64,000 nt of DNA from an uncultured Dorea sp. GTDB lineage: Bacteria > Bacillota > Clostridia > Lachnospirales > Lachnospiraceae. Shown here in pieces: positions 8,918 through 18,722 of the stretch (its first letter is position 1; each line of letters starts with the position of its first letter). The notes beneath the pieces are model-generated. The model did no database searches. It worked only from the letters and a program-made list of their open reading frames with translations, and had not been told where the DNA came from. A program made the position numbers and the translations under genes. The stretch covers positions 1 to 64,000 of the forward strand of contig CAJTZE010000008.1 of NCBI GenBank assembly GCA_910584265.1, written 5' to 3'.

Positions 8918-10198
8918 ATGGGAATGACGATGACACAGAAGATTCTGGCGGCACATGCGGGCCTTGACAGTGTGGAAGCAGGGCAGCTGATCATGGCGGA
9001 GCTGGATGTGGTTATGGCTAATGATATCACCGGGCCGATGGCGCTGCCGATTTTCAAACAGATGGCAGATAAGGTATTTGATAAAGATAAAGTAGTTTTT
9101 GTGCCGGATCACTTTACGCCGAATAAGGATATTAAGTCGGCGGAAAATTCTAAGGCTATCCGCGAATTTGCAAGGGAGCAGGGACTCGGCTGGTATTTTG
9201 AACAGGGGAAATCCGGCGTGGAGCATGCAATCCTTCCGGAGGCAGGAGTTGTGACAGCAGGAGAATGTATCATCGGCGCCGATTCACATACCTGTACATA
9301 CGGGGCGCTGGGGGCATTTTCTACCGGCGTGGGTACGACAGACATTTCCACTGGAATGGCTACCGGAGAGCTGTGGTTTAAGGTGCCTGGCGCGATAAAG
9401 TTCGTTCTGACGGGGAAACCGTCTAAGTATGTCAGCGGTAAGGATATTATTATTCATATTATCGGCAGGATCGGTGTGGACGGCGCTCTCTATAAATCAA
9501 TGGAATTTACAGGAGAGGGTATTGCGGAGCTTTCTATGGACGACCGTTTTACCATTGCAAATATGGCGATCGAGGCAGGTGCGAAGAACGGTATATTCCC
9601 GGTTGACGCGCAGACAGAGGAATATTTAAAGGAGCACTGTAAGAAAGAATATAAGGTATATGAAGCCGATGAGGACGCGGTGTATGACGATGTGATTGAG
9701 ATTGATCTGGCGGAGGTACGCCCGACGGTTGCATTTCCGCACCTTCCGGGCAATGCGAAAACCATTGACGAGATAGAAGCTATGGAACCGATTAAGATCG
9801 ATCAGGTTGTGATCGGCTCCTGCACCAACGGCCGTATGTCTGATCTGAGGAAGGCGGCGGCGGTTCTGAAGGGACATACGGTGCACCCGGATGTGCGTGT
9901 TATGGTGGTTCCGGCAACACAGAAGATATACAAGCAGTGTATTGCGGAAGGCTTGCTGGATATCTTTGTAGATGCGGGCTGTGCAGTCAATACGCCGAGC
10001 TGCGGCCCCTGTATGGGAGGCCATATGGGAGTAATGGCGGCGGGCGAAAGGTGTGTTTCTACCACAAACCGTAACTTTGTAGGAAGAATGGGACATGTGG
10101 AATCTTTGATCTACCTTGCTTCGCCGGAGACTGCGGCGGCGAGCGCAATTGCAGGATGTATTGCAAATCCGGAGAAAGTTGGAGGTGACAGAGCATGA
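8918..10198 (+). CDS. leuC: 3-isopropylmalate dehydratase large subunit
   Basis: Aconitase-superfamily [4Fe-4S] enzyme subunit, leucine pathway (2- to 3-isopropylmalate). At 426 residues it belongs to the shorter LeuC/HacA-type branch rather than the longer E. coli LeuC branch. Cluster ligands are visible in IGSCTNGR and in [14 protein letters not shown]. The ATG at 8918 is 10 nt after AAGGAGG; an ATG six bases later is less well spaced. It starts only 18 bp after the adhesin gene. Its stop overlaps leuD by 4 nt. A related dehydratase role (homoaconitate, dimethylmalate) cannot be excluded, since leuA and leuB are not adjacent. Confidence 0.9.
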   Translation: MGMTMTQKILAAHAGLDSVEAGQLIMAELDVVMANDITGPMALPIFKQMADKVFDKDKVVFVPDHFTPNKDIKSAENSKAIREFAREQGLGWYFEQGKSGVEHAILPEAGVVTAGECIIGADSHTCTYGALGAFSTGVGTTDISTGMATGELWFKVPGAIKFVLTGKPSKYVSGKDIIIHIIGRIGVDGALYKSMEFTGEGIAELSMDDRFTIANMAIEAGAKNGIFPVDAQTEEYLKEHCKKEYKVYEADEDAVYDDVIEIDLAEVRPTVAFPHLPGNAKTIDEIEAMEPIKIDQVVIGSCTNGRMSDLRKAAAVLKGHTVHPDVRVMVVPATQKIYKQCIAEGLLDIFVDAGCAVNTPSCGPCMGGHMGVMAAGERCVSTTNRNFVGRMGHVESLIYLASPETAAASAIAGCIANPEKVGGDRA

Positions 10199-10689
10199 AA
10201 GCGTTAGGTCATGTATTTAAATATGGAGATAATGTAGATACGGATGTTATTATTCCGGCAAGGTATCTGAATTCCTTTGATGCCAAAGAGCTGGCGAGTC
10301 ATGCCATGGTAGATATTGATCCCGAATTTGCGGGAAAGGTTCAGCCGGGAGACATGATCGTTGCCAATAAGAACTTTGGCTGCGGCTCATCCAGAGAGCA
10401 TGCGCCTTTGTGTCTTAAGACTGCAGGAGTAAGCTGTGTAATTGCAGAGACCTTTGCGAGAATATTTTACCGGAATGCAATTAATATCGGGCTTCCGATT
10501 ATTGAGTGTCCGGAGGCGGCAAAGGGAATTGAGGCTGGTGATGAGGTAGAGATAGATTTTGACAGCGGCAGGATCTATAACCTTACCAGGGGAACCCAGT
10601 TCCAGGGGCAGGCCTTCCCGGAGTTTATGCAGGAGCTGATTGCGGCCGGAGGTTTGGTAAACTATACGAATAGTAAAAAAGAAGTGTAA
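10195..10689 (+). CDS. leuD: 3-isopropylmalate dehydratase small subunit
   Basis: Swivel-domain partner of LeuC, 164 residues, the usual size for the short LeuD branch. Signature elements are [17 protein letters not shown] near the N-terminus and [12 protein letters not shown], which forms substrate-binding contacts. ATGA overlap with leuC implies translational coupling and equal stoichiometry. GGAGGTGA lies within the end of leuC. Confidence 0.93.
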   Translation: MKALGHVFKYGDNVDTDVIIPARYLNSFDAKELASHAMVDIDPEFAGKVQPGDMIVANKNFGCGSSREHAPLCLKTAGVSCVIAETFARIFYRNAINIGLPIIECPEAAKGIEAGDEVEIDFDSGRIYNLTRGTQFQGQAFPEFMQELIAAGGLVNYTNSKKEV

Positions 10690-10714
10690 CCAATGGGGAA
10701 AGGACAGGCGATCA

Positions 10715-12205
10715 ATGAATATACGATATAAAAGTACAAGAAATTCTGACGCTGCAGTGACAGCCTCTCAGGCAATATTAAAAGGTCTGGCAGATGATGG
10801 AGGGCTGTTTGTGCCGGAACAGATTCCGAAGCTTCCTGTATCTGTGGATGAGCTGAAGGGCATGTCTTATCAGGAGACTGCGTATACAGTTATGAAGGAA
10901 TTTCTTGCGGATTTTACAGAGGAAGAGTTGAAGGACTGTATCCGAAAGGCTTATGATTCCAAGTTTGATACAGAAGAGATCGCGCCTCTTGTAAAGGCGG
11001 ACGGCATCTATTATCTGGAGCTATTTCATGGAGCGACGATTGCCTTTAAGGATATGGCGCTGTCAATCCTGCCGCATCTTCTGACTACATCGGCGAAGAA
11101 GAATCAGGTACAGAATGAGATTGTGATCCTGACGGCAACCTCTGGGGACACAGGTAAGGCGGCGATGGCAGGCTTTGCGGATGTGGAGGGAACCCGGATC
11201 ATAGTTTTTTATCCGAAGAACGGCGTCAGCAGAGTGCAGGAACTGCAGATGTTAACCCAAAAGGGAAGGAATGTTGACGTAGCGGCTATCCATGGTAACT
11301 TCGATCAGGCACAGAGCGGCGTAAAAGCAATGTTTGAGAATAAGAAGCTTGCAGAAGAGCTTGCAAAGAAGGGATACCAGTTTTCTTCTGCAAATTCCAT
11401 CAATATCGGCCGTCTGGTGCCGCAGGTGGTTTATTATGTATATGCCTATGCAAAGCTTCTTGAGAATGAGCAGATCCAATCCGGGGAAGAGATTAATGTA
11501 GTAGTACCTACCGGCAATTTCGGAAATATACTGGCGGCATACTATGCGAAGCAGATGGGGATCCCGATACGGAAGCTGATCTGTGCATCTAATGAGAATA
11601 AGGTTCTGTTTGATTTCTTTCAGACAGGAACTTATGATAAGAAGCACCGGGAGTTTGTGCTGACTTCCTCCCCATCTATGGATATTCTGATTTCCAGCAA
11701 CCTTGAGCGTTTGATCTATCAGATTGCCGGATGTGATGACGGGAAGAATACGGAACTGATGAATGCGCTTAAGAATGAGGGTGTTTATCAGATTACGGAA
11801 GATATGAAGGCAGGACTTCAGGATTTTGAAGCCGGATATGCGACAGAGGAACAGACCGCGGCAACGATCCGTGAGGTGTATGAGAAGACAGGATATGTGA
11901 TGGATACCCACACAGCTGTGGCGGCCCGCGTATGCAGGGAATATCAGGAGAGAACAGGGGATACAGTGAAATGTGTGGCTGTGTCTACAGCCAGTCCATT
12001 CAAATTCGTTAAGAGCGTTATGACTGCAATTGATGGGAAATATTCTTCTAAGGATGAATTTGAGCTTCTGGAAGAATTAAAGCGTCTGTCAGGGACAGAG
12101 CTTCCCGATGCGGTAAAAGAGATTTTGGATGCGGATATCCTCCACACGCTGGAATGCGATGCCGGCCAGATGGAACAGACGGTAAAGGCGTTGCTGAATC
12201 TGTAG
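10715..12205 (+). CDS. thrC: Threonine synthase
   Basis: PLP enzyme converting O-phosphohomoserine to threonine. The 496-residue length matches the long bacterial/fungal type. Motifs are the N-terminal YKSTRNSD and LADDGGLFVPE, the PLP lysine in ATIAFKDMAL, the glycine loop TSGDTGKAA, and VVPTGNFGNILAA. It follows leuD by 25 bp with a GGGGAAAGGA ribosome site, so leuC-leuD-thrC probably form a branched-chain/threonine unit. Downstream, the pckA promoter starts a separate unit. Confidence 0.95.
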   Translation: MNIRYKSTRNSDAAVTASQAILKGLADDGGLFVPEQIPKLPVSVDELKGMSYQETAYTVMKEFLADFTEEELKDCIRKAYDSKFDTEEIAPLVKADGIYYLELFHGATIAFKDMALSILPHLLTTSAKKNQVQNEIVILTATSGDTGKAAMAGFADVEGTRIIVFYPKNGVSRVQELQMLTQKGRNVDVAAIHGNFDQAQSGVKAMFENKKLAEELAKKGYQFSSANSINIGRLVPQVVYYVYAYAKLLENEQIQSGEEINVVVPTGNFGNILAAYYAKQMGIPIRKLICASNENKVLFDFFQTGTYDKKHREFVLTSSPSMDILISSNLERLIYQIAGCDDGKNTELMNALKNEGVYQITEDMKAGLQDFEAGYATEEQTAATIREVYEKTGYVMDTHTAVAARVCREYQERTGDTVKCVAVSTASPFKFVKSVMTAIDGKYSSKDEFELLEELKRLSGTELPDAVKEILDADILHTLECDAGQMEQTVKALLNL

Positions 12206-12251
12206 AATACAGAAAAAACGACAATGTGTGAAAAAAATAACAAAAAATAAG

Positions 12252-12279
12252 TTGATTTTTTTCGTGAGATATGTATAAT
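12252..12279 (+). promoter_or_regulatory. Promoter of pckA
   Basis: TTGATT (12252-12257), a 16-bp spacer and TATAAT (12274-12279). The leader is about 55 nt. Confidence 0.65.
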
Positions 12280-12340
12280 AGAATCGGAGCACGATAATGT
12301 GTTACTAACACTAATACTAAGAAATGAGGTCAAAACGAAC

Positions 12341-13945
12341 ATGGCAAAGATTGATTTAAGCAAGTATGGAATTACAGGAACTAAAGAAATCGTTTATAAT
12401 CCTTCTTATGAATTCTTATTTGAAGAAGAGACCAGACCGGAGCTCGAGGGCTATGAAAAGGGTCAGGTAAGTGAGCTGGGTGCAGTGAATGTTATGACCG
12501 GTATTTATACGGGACGTTCACCAAAAGACAAGTTCATCGTTATGGATGAGAATTCAAAGGATACTGTATGGTGGACTTCCGAGGAGTACGCGAACGACAA
12601 CCATCCGGCATCTGAGGAGACATGGGCGGCAGTAAAGGATATCGCACTCAAAGAGCTTTCTAATAAGAGACTGTTTGTTGTAGATGCATTTTGCGGAACC
12701 AATGCAGACACACGTATGGCAATCCGTTTTATTATGGAAGTTGCATGGCAGGCTCACTTTGTAAAGAATATGTTTATTGCACCGACAGAGGAGGAGCTTG
12801 AGGATTTCGAACCTGATTTCGTGGTTTACAACGCTTCTAAGGCTAAGGTAGAGAACTACAAGGAGCTGGGACTGCATTCGGAGACAGTTGCTATGTTTAA
12901 TATTTCAAGCCGCGAGCAGGTTATTGCAAATACATGGTATGGCGGAGAGATGAAGAAGGGTATGTTCTCTATGATGAACTACTATCTGCCGCTGAAGGGT
13001 ATCGCATCTATGCACTGCTCTGCCAATACAGATATGAACGGTGAGAATACAGCGATCTTCTTCGGTCTGTCCGGAACAGGCAAGACAACACTGTCAACAG
13101 ATCCGAAGCGCCTTTTGATCGGTGATGACGAGCATGGCTGGGATGACAATGGCGTATTTAACTTCGAGGGCGGCTGCTATGCGAAGGTTATCAATCTTGA
13201 CAAGGAATCTGAGCCGGATATTTACAACGCGATCAAGCGCAACGCTCTTCTTGAGAACGTAACATTGGATGCGGAAGGTAAGATCGATTTTGCTGATAAG
13301 AGCGTAACAGAGAATACCCGTGTATCTTATCCGATCAACCATATTGAGAAGATTGTACGTCCGGTATCTGCAGCACCGGCCGCAAAGGACGTTATTTTCC
13401 TGTCGGCAGATGCATTTGGCGTACTTCCGCCGGTATCCGTTCTGACACCAGAGCAGACAAAGTACTATTTCCTGTCAGGCTTTACAGCTAAGCTTGCAGG
13501 TACAGAGCGTGGAATTACCGAGCCTACACCTACATTCTCCGCATGCTTCGGCCAGGCATTCTTAGAGCTGCATCCGACCAAATATGCAGAGGAGCTGGTT
13601 AAGAGAATGGAGAAGAGCGGAGCAAAGGCTTATCTGGTTAATACCGGATGGAACGGAAGCGGAAAGCGTATCTCTATCAAGGATACACGTGGAATCATTG
13701 ATGCAATTTTAAACGGAGATATCAAGGATGCACCGACTAAGAAGATTCCATACTTCAACTTTGAGGTTCCAACAGAGCTTAAGGGCGTAGACACCGGCAT
13801 TCTGGATCCGCGTGATACTTATGCAGACGCTGCTGAGTGGGAAACTAAGGCAAAAGACCTGGCTGGAAGATTCATTAAGAACTTTGCGAAGTATGAAGGA
13901 AATGAAGCCGGCAAGGCACTTGTTTCTGCAGGCCCGCAGTTATAA
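12341..13945 (+). CDS. pckA: Phosphoenolpyruvate carboxykinase (ATP)
   Basis: Interconverts oxaloacetate + ATP and PEP + CO2 + ADP; in fermenters it often runs toward oxaloacetate. The 534-residue product has the ATP-type P-loop [13 protein letters not shown], the preceding MHCSAN motif, and the substrate-binding TGRSPKDKF. The frame opens at 12299, but the ATG at 12341 begins the canonical [10 protein letters not shown] and has GAGGT upstream. Codon choice looks biased as in highly expressed genes. It has its own promoter and a strong terminator. Confidence 0.96.
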   Translation: MAKIDLSKYGITGTKEIVYNPSYEFLFEEETRPELEGYEKGQVSELGAVNVMTGIYTGRSPKDKFIVMDENSKDTVWWTSEEYANDNHPASEETWAAVKDIALKELSNKRLFVVDAFCGTNADTRMAIRFIMEVAWQAHFVKNMFIAPTEEELEDFEPDFVVYNASKAKVENYKELGLHSETVAMFNISSREQVIANTWYGGEMKKGMFSMMNYYLPLKGIASMHCSANTDMNGENTAIFFGLSGTGKTTLSTDPKRLLIGDDEHGWDDNGVFNFEGGCYAKVINLDKESEPDIYNAIKRNALLENVTLDAEGKIDFADKSVTENTRVSYPINHIEKIVRPVSAAPAAKDVIFLSADAFGVLPPVSVLTPEQTKYYFLSGFTAKLAGTERGITEPTPTFSACFGQAFLELHPTKYAEELVKRMEKSGAKAYLVNTGWNGSGKRISIKDTRGIIDAILNGDIKDAPTKKIPYFNFEVPTELKGVDTGILDPRDTYADAAEWETKAKDLAGRFIKNFAKYEGNEAGKALVSAGPQL

Positions 13946-13979
13946 GAATAAAAAACATATCATTATATACTGAAAATAC

Positions 13980-14014
13980 GGAACCGGTCGTGATTATTCA
14001 CGTCCGGTTTTTTT
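13980..14014 (+). terminator. Strong terminator after pckA
   Basis: AACCGG-T-CGTGA, a TTAT loop, then TCACG-T-CCGGTT followed by a run of T's. Confidence 0.85.
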
Positions 14015-14074
14015 CGATTTAATTTTAACAGGCTTGTTATACAAATATCGTGATGGTTAACAATATATCTTTTG

Positions 14075-14103
14075 TTGACAAATGAATTTTGTTGAAATAT
14101 ACT
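14075..14103 (+). promoter_or_regulatory. Promoter of ald
   Basis: TTGACA (14075-14080), a 17-bp spacer and TATACT (14098-14103), leaving a leader of about 90 nt before ald. Confidence 0.75.
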
Positions 14104-14200
14104 AAAGGTAAAGACGAATATTATTCAGAACGGATTAATTTTGAAGGATATTCTTCAAGAAACTATTTTAATCATTTTTTTTATAGGAGGACTTAAGAAA

Positions 14201-15313
14201 ATGAAAATCGGATGTGTAAAAGAAATCAAGAACAATGAATTCCGCGTAGGTATGACTCCGGATAATGCAAAGAGCTATGTGAATGCCGGACATGAGGTTT
14301 TGATCGAGGCTGGCGCCGGACTTGGCTCTGGATTTACAGATGAAGAGTACGCAGCAGCCGGAGCAAAGCTGATCGGAAGCGCAAAGGAAGTTTGGGACAG
14401 CGTAGAGATGATGGTTAAGGTAAAGGAGCCGCTTCCGGAGGAATATCCGCTGTTCCATGAGGGATTGATTCTTTATACTTATCTTCACCTTGCGGCAGAC
14501 AGGCCTCAGACAGATGCGCTCTTGAATGCCAGGGTTAAGGGCGTAGCTTACGAGACATTGATCGAGAGAAACGGAAGCATTCCGCTTCTGGCACCAATGA
14601 GCCAGATCGCAGGACGTTTGAGTGTTCAGGAAGGTGCGAAGTATCTGGAGAAGCTGTATGGCGGCGAGGGCGTTCTTCTGGCAGGCGTACCTGGAACTCC
14701 AAAGGCAAACGTAGTAATCTTAGGCGGCGGTTCCGTTGGAACAAACGCATGTAAGATTGCAGTAGGAATGGGCGCGAATGTAACGATCATGGATATTAAT
14801 CTTCAGAGACTGGCTTATCTGGATGATATCTTTGGAGCAAGGATCCAGACATTGGTTTCTACCGATGCAAATATCGAGAAGGCGGTTAAGGATGCGGACC
14901 TGGTTATCGGAAGCGTTCTGATTCCTGGAAAATCTGCACCGAAGATCTTTAAGAAGAAATATCTGAAGGAGATGAAACCGGGCGCTGTATTTGTAGACGT
15001 AGCAGTAGACCAGGGCGGATGCGGAGAGACCACAAAGGTTACCTATCATGACGATCCGGTATTTATCGTAGACGGCGTAGTTCATTACTGCGTAGGTAAT
15101 ATGCCGGGAGCAGTTCCGAGAACATCTACGATCGCGTTGACCAATGCAACATTAAGCTATGGTCTTCAGATTGCAAATAAGGGACTGGAGCAGGCCTGCA
15201 AGGATAACGATGTAATCTACTCAGCAATCAATACTTACGATGGCAAACTGACCTGTAAGAATGTGGCAGACAGCTACAACGACGAATATACAGATCCACG
15301 CTCATTAATCTAA
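14201..15313 (+). CDS. ald: Alanine dehydrogenase
   Basis: NAD-dependent, reversible deamination of L-alanine to pyruvate and ammonia; cytoplasmic, usually hexameric. The 370-residue length is typical. The N-terminal MKIGCVKEIKNNEFRVGMTP, a catalytic lysine in VKVKEP (about K75), a histidine in TYLHLAA (H96) and the Rossmann loop GGGSVGTNA are visible. The frame extends upstream to 14141, but ATAGGAGG at 14183-14190 supports the ATG at 14201. An alanine/glycine symporter follows, suggesting a shared role in alanine uptake and use. Confidence 0.95.
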   Translation: MKIGCVKEIKNNEFRVGMTPDNAKSYVNAGHEVLIEAGAGLGSGFTDEEYAAAGAKLIGSAKEVWDSVEMMVKVKEPLPEEYPLFHEGLILYTYLHLAADRPQTDALLNARVKGVAYETLIERNGSIPLLAPMSQIAGRLSVQEGAKYLEKLYGGEGVLLAGVPGTPKANVVILGGGSVGTNACKIAVGMGANVTIMDINLQRLAYLDDIFGARIQTLVSTDANIEKAVKDADLVIGSVLIPGKSAPKIFKKKYLKEMKPGAVFVDVAVDQGGCGETTKVTYHDDPVFIVDGVVHYCVGNMPGAVPRTSTIALTNATLSYGLQIANKGLEQACKDNDVIYSAINTYDGKLTCKNVADSYNDEYTDPRSLI

Positions 15314-15328
15314 ACATTCACTCATGAG

Positions 15329-15374
15329 GGGAGAGCGGCAAAGAACAGTATGGGGTCCTTTTCGCTCTCTCTTA
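15329..15374 (+). terminator. Weak hairpin after ald
   Basis: GAGAGCG and CGCTCTC can pair around a long loop, followed by TCTTATT rather than a clean T run. It may attenuate rather than stop transcription into the symporter gene. Confidence 0.35.
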
Positions 15375-15549
15375 TTATGCCTGTATTAAGGGATGGAATG
15401 CACAGGAAACGGCTTTTTGCAGGAGTGGATTCCCTGTAGAAAGGCGCAGCCTGTGTTCGGGGGGCTATGGCCCGATTGAAATGAATAAAGGAAATAAAAG
15501 GATAAAAAGGACTAGAAGGAATATGGAATAAAAGGAAGAGAGGAAAACT

Positions 15550-16938
15550 ATGATACAAACAATTGAACATATTAACGGGATTGTAAATGATTTTGTATGG
15601 GGCGTTCCGGCAATGATCTGTATCATTGGAGTGGGACTGGTATTAACATTTCGGACGCGGTTTATTCAATTCCGTAAATTTGGATACGCACTGAAGCACA
15701 CGATCGGCAAGATCTTCCATAAACAGGAGGCGAAGGAGGGAGCGATCACTCCGTTCCAGGCAGTCTGTACCGCTCTGGCGGCCACCATTGGCACCGGTAA
15801 TATTGCCGGTGTTGCCGGAGCTATCGCCATCGGCGGTCCGGGAGCGGTATTCTGGATGTGGGTTTCTGCCCTGCTCGGCATGTGTACCAAGTTTTCAGAG
15901 GTAACGCTGGCAGTTCATTTCCGTGAAAAGAATGCGGTAGGCGACTATGTAGGCGGTCCTATGTACTATATTAAGAACGGACTGGGAAAGAACTGGTACT
16001 GGATGGCGTGTATTTATGCAATTCTTGGAGCGCTGACCGTTCTGGGTACCGGCAATGCCACACAGGTAAATACGATTGTAGCCTCTATTGATTCTGCGTT
16101 GATCAGCTATGGTGTTGCTGGTGAGTCAGGACTTGGATTTGTAAACCTGTGCATCGGTATTGTGATCGCAATCCTGGTTGCGATCGTCCTTCTGGGCGGA
16201 GTGAAGCGTATCGGAAGCGTAACGGAGAGATTGGTTCCGGTCATGGCAGTACTTTACATCGTGCTCGCGCTTGGCGTAGTAGTTCTGCATGCAGGTGCTG
16301 TACCGGCAGTATTTCAGTCTATCTTTGCCGGAGCATTTAACCCGGCGGCATTCACCGGCGGTGTGGTAGGAAGTATGTTTGTCAGTATGAGAAGAGGCGT
16401 ATCCCGCGGTATTTTCTCCAATGAGGCCGGTATCGGTACCGGGTCTATCGCGCACTCCTGTGCAGATACAGATCAGCCGGTAAAACAGGGTCTGTATGGC
16501 ATTTTTGAAGTGTTTGCAGATACTATCGTAGTCTGCACATTAACCGCGCTGGTTATCCTCTGCAGCGGAGTAGGCATTAACTACGGTGAAGCGGCCGGAG
16601 CAGAGCTGACAATTTCCGGATTTATTTCTACCTATGGCGGATGGGTATCCATCTTTACTGCAATTGCTATGTGCTGCTTTGCTTTCTCTACCATACTTGG
16701 CTGGGGCTTGTACGGCGCACGCTGCATAGAGTTTGTATTCGGAACTAAGATCGTAAAACCATTCTATGTGGTATATGCATTGGTAGCTATCGTAGGCGCT
16801 ACGATTGATCTTGGCCTGGTATGGGGGATTTCAGATACCTGTAACGGACTTATGGCAATCCCGAACTTAGTAGCGCTCTTCCTGTTATCAGGAGTTATGG
16901 TGAAATTGGTACAGGAGTATTTTTCGTCAAATAAATAA
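15550..16938 (+). CDS. Alanine/glycine:cation symporter (AGCS family)
   Basis: Sodium- or proton-coupled uptake of alanine or glycine across the cytoplasmic membrane (AlsT/DagA-like). It has 462 residues with about 10-11 hydrophobic segments. Family motifs include FQAVCTALAATIGTGNIAGVAGAI and GGPMYYIKNGLG, plus RRGVSRGIFSNEAGIGTGSIAH in the middle. GAGAGG precedes the ATG. Placement after ald argues for alanine as substrate, which is an inference. The 237 bp between ald and this gene hold no other gene that I can see. Confidence 0.93.
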   Translation: MIQTIEHINGIVNDFVWGVPAMICIIGVGLVLTFRTRFIQFRKFGYALKHTIGKIFHKQEAKEGAITPFQAVCTALAATIGTGNIAGVAGAIAIGGPGAVFWMWVSALLGMCTKFSEVTLAVHFREKNAVGDYVGGPMYYIKNGLGKNWYWMACIYAILGALTVLGTGNATQVNTIVASIDSALISYGVAGESGLGFVNLCIGIVIAILVAIVLLGGVKRIGSVTERLVPVMAVLYIVLALGVVVLHAGAVPAVFQSIFAGAFNPAAFTGGVVGSMFVSMRRGVSRGIFSNEAGIGTGSIAHSCADTDQPVKQGLYGIFEVFADTIVVCTLTALVILCSGVGINYGEAAGAELTISGFISTYGGWVSIFTAIAMCCFAFSTILGWGLYGARCIEFVFGTKIVKPFYVVYALVAIVGATIDLGLVWGISDTCNGLMAIPNLVALFLLSGVMVKLVQEYFSSNK

Positions 16939-16984
16939 AATTGGATAGTTTGGAAATTTTTTATTCTAATTTTTACTAAAATAG

Positions 16985-17013
16985 TGGAAAAATGCAGTAT
17001 ATTGGGTTATAAT
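16985..17013 (+). promoter_or_regulatory. Promoter of the putative 6S RNA
   Basis: TGGAAA (16985-16990), a 17-bp spacer and TATAAT (17008-17013), placing the transcript start near 17020. Confidence 0.6.
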
Positions 17014-17019
17014 AAGACC

Positions 17020-17211
17020 AACGACCTGGAATGTACGACAACTCTTGTTATTTTGAACCTACAAAACTTTAAACGGGACTCTTATATCTCCGTAATATGC
17101 CAGGCCTCCGATTTGCGCAGGGGAAGGCAGAAAAGCGGATGCGGACACCCACCTAGCTGTGGCTAGGAGTCAAAATACAGGAACCGGCATTTTGGGGATG
17201 TACTAAAGATA
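17020..17211 (+). ncRNA. ssrS: Probable 6S RNA
   Basis: The 398-bp gap between the symporter and the SpoIID-like gene has a TATAAT promoter at its left and a terminator at its right but no open frame. The predicted transcript folds as a long rod: TATTTTGA at 17049-17056 pairs with TCAAAATA at 17170-17177, and CCTAGC/GCTAGG (17152-17167) forms an internal hairpin. The GAACCTACA...TTTAAACGGGA segment and overall layout fit my memory of clostridial 6S RNAs, which bind the housekeeping RNA polymerase. A covariance-model search would settle it; another structured small RNA is the alternative. Confidence 0.6.
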
Positions 17212-17212
17212 A

Positions 17213-17240
17213 AGGAACGGCCGTAAGGCCGTTCTTTTTC
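17213..17240 (+). terminator. Terminator of the 6S-like RNA
   Basis: GAACGGCC (17215-17222), GTAA loop, GGCCGTTC (17227-17234), then five T's. Confidence 0.85.
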
Positions 17241-17335
17241 TGTTATAGAATATTTGTATGTGAGTATTTTTGGATGTATCATTTAGAAAAATCAAACATA
17301 CACTTAAGAGAAAAGAAGGACAAGAGGTTCGGAAG

Positions 17336-18652
17336 GTGAGAAAAAAGCATCGGAATATTGCGTATATATTAGGTGTCATGGCTATGCTGTGCGTGATCCT
17401 GGGGATTATCCGCTTTACAGGAGCCGGGACTGGGAATCTAAAGGGAAATATAGAGAGTGAATTGGGTTTTTTGGGAGGATCTTCTAAGAAGAAAGGGCAG
17501 GGCTCTGTCCCGGACGGAAATATCCGGGTCCTCATCATGACCTCCGGGTACGGAAGTTCTCTGCATGATACGGTCAGTCTGGGGGCAGATGGCGGACTGC
17601 TGCTGGTTTATGGGGAGCAGGAGGAAGAGTGGACGAACGGTATTCTGACGCTTGCGCCGGATGATGCAAGATTTGCCGCGGGCAGAGTTGCGGTATATCC
17701 GTTAAATGGAGGGGAAGAGATTCGTGTTGAGAGTATTGAACGCGGATGCGGCATTCCATCCTACAGCGGCGTGATAGAGATTTGGTCCGGTGAGGAAGGA
17801 ATGGCGGTAATCAATGAACTGCCGTTGGAGCAGTACCTGTGCAAGGTGGTACCCAGTGAGATGCCTTCCTCCTACGAGATGGAAGCCCTGAAAGCACAGG
17901 CAGTGTGCGCAAGAAGCTATGCGGCAAGGCAGATGGAAAACTATGCATATCCCGAGTATGAGGCTCATGTAAATGACAGTACGGAATTTCAGGTATACAA
18001 TAACAGCTATACAGCAGAGAGCAGTTCGCAGGCAGTGGCGGAGACTGCCGGAGAGGTGGTTCGTTATCAGGAGAATATTGCGGTAACCTATTATTATTCT
18101 ACTTCCTGCGGACGGACAACGAATATGGAGGCATGGGGCAGCGCCCCCAGCGATGGAAATGCTTATCTTCAAAGTGTTCAGGTCTGCGGGAATGAGGGAG
18201 ATTATGAGAAAGACCTGCCGTGGTATCATTGGCGGGCTGAAATCGGAGCGGAAACGCTTGCAGGATTGATAGGAGGGTATGCGAACAAAAGTCTTGGCAC
18301 ACTGGAGAATGTGGAGGTGACAAAACGCGGACCGGGAGATGTGGCACTTGAACTTACGGCGGCGGGAACGGAAAATACCGTTATTGTGGAAACGGAGAAC
18401 AAGATCCGCACAGCGCTTGGAGGCGCAGGCTATACGATCGCCAAGAATGACGGCTCGGTGGTGGACAGCCAGAGGCTGCTGCCCAGTGCGTTTTTTACGA
18501 TCACAAAGCAGGGAGATACCTACATAATTGAAGGCGGCGGCTACGGGCACGGAATTGGAATGAGCCAGAACGGGGCGAATGAGATGGCAGAGAACGGGAA
18601 AACTTATAAGGAGATTCTGGGATTGTTCTATCAGGGAGTGACTGTAGAATAA
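17336..18652 (+). CDS. SpoIID/LytB domain protein (membrane-anchored)
   Basis: Likely peptidoglycan-processing protein related to SpoIID, a lytic enzyme for denuded glycan, and to the LytB amidase enhancer. A GTG at 17336 follows AAGAGG and gives 438 residues. A more distal ATG at 17270 lacks a ribosome site. A single membrane anchor lies near the N-terminus (AYILGVMAMLCVILGII). The extracytoplasmic part carries the SpoIID signature PLEQYLCKVVPSEMPSSYEMEALKAQAVCARSYA in pieces and a C-terminal GYGHGIGMSQNGANEMA. It is not in a sporulation operon, so it could act in vegetative wall turnover. Confidence 0.85.
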   Translation: MRKKHRNIAYILGVMAMLCVILGIIRFTGAGTGNLKGNIESELGFLGGSSKKKGQGSVPDGNIRVLIMTSGYGSSLHDTVSLGADGGLLLVYGEQEEEWTNGILTLAPDDARFAAGRVAVYPLNGGEEIRVESIERGCGIPSYSGVIEIWSGEEGMAVINELPLEQYLCKVVPSEMPSSYEMEALKAQAVCARSYAARQMENYAYPEYEAHVNDSTEFQVYNNSYTAESSSQAVAETAGEVVRYQENIAVTYYYSTSCGRTTNMEAWGSAPSDGNAYLQSVQVCGNEGDYEKDLPWYHWRAEIGAETLAGLIGGYANKSLGTLENVEVTKRGPGDVALELTAAGTENTVIVETENKIRTALGGAGYTIAKNDGSVVDSQRLLPSAFFTITKQGDTYIIEGGGYGHGIGMSQNGANEMAENGKTYKEILGLFYQGVTVE

Positions 18653-18722
18653 GCCGGACAGCTAAAGATTGAATAAACAGGATGAAAGTGGTAAAATTGC
18701 CATAAAGCTACGGAGGAATAGT

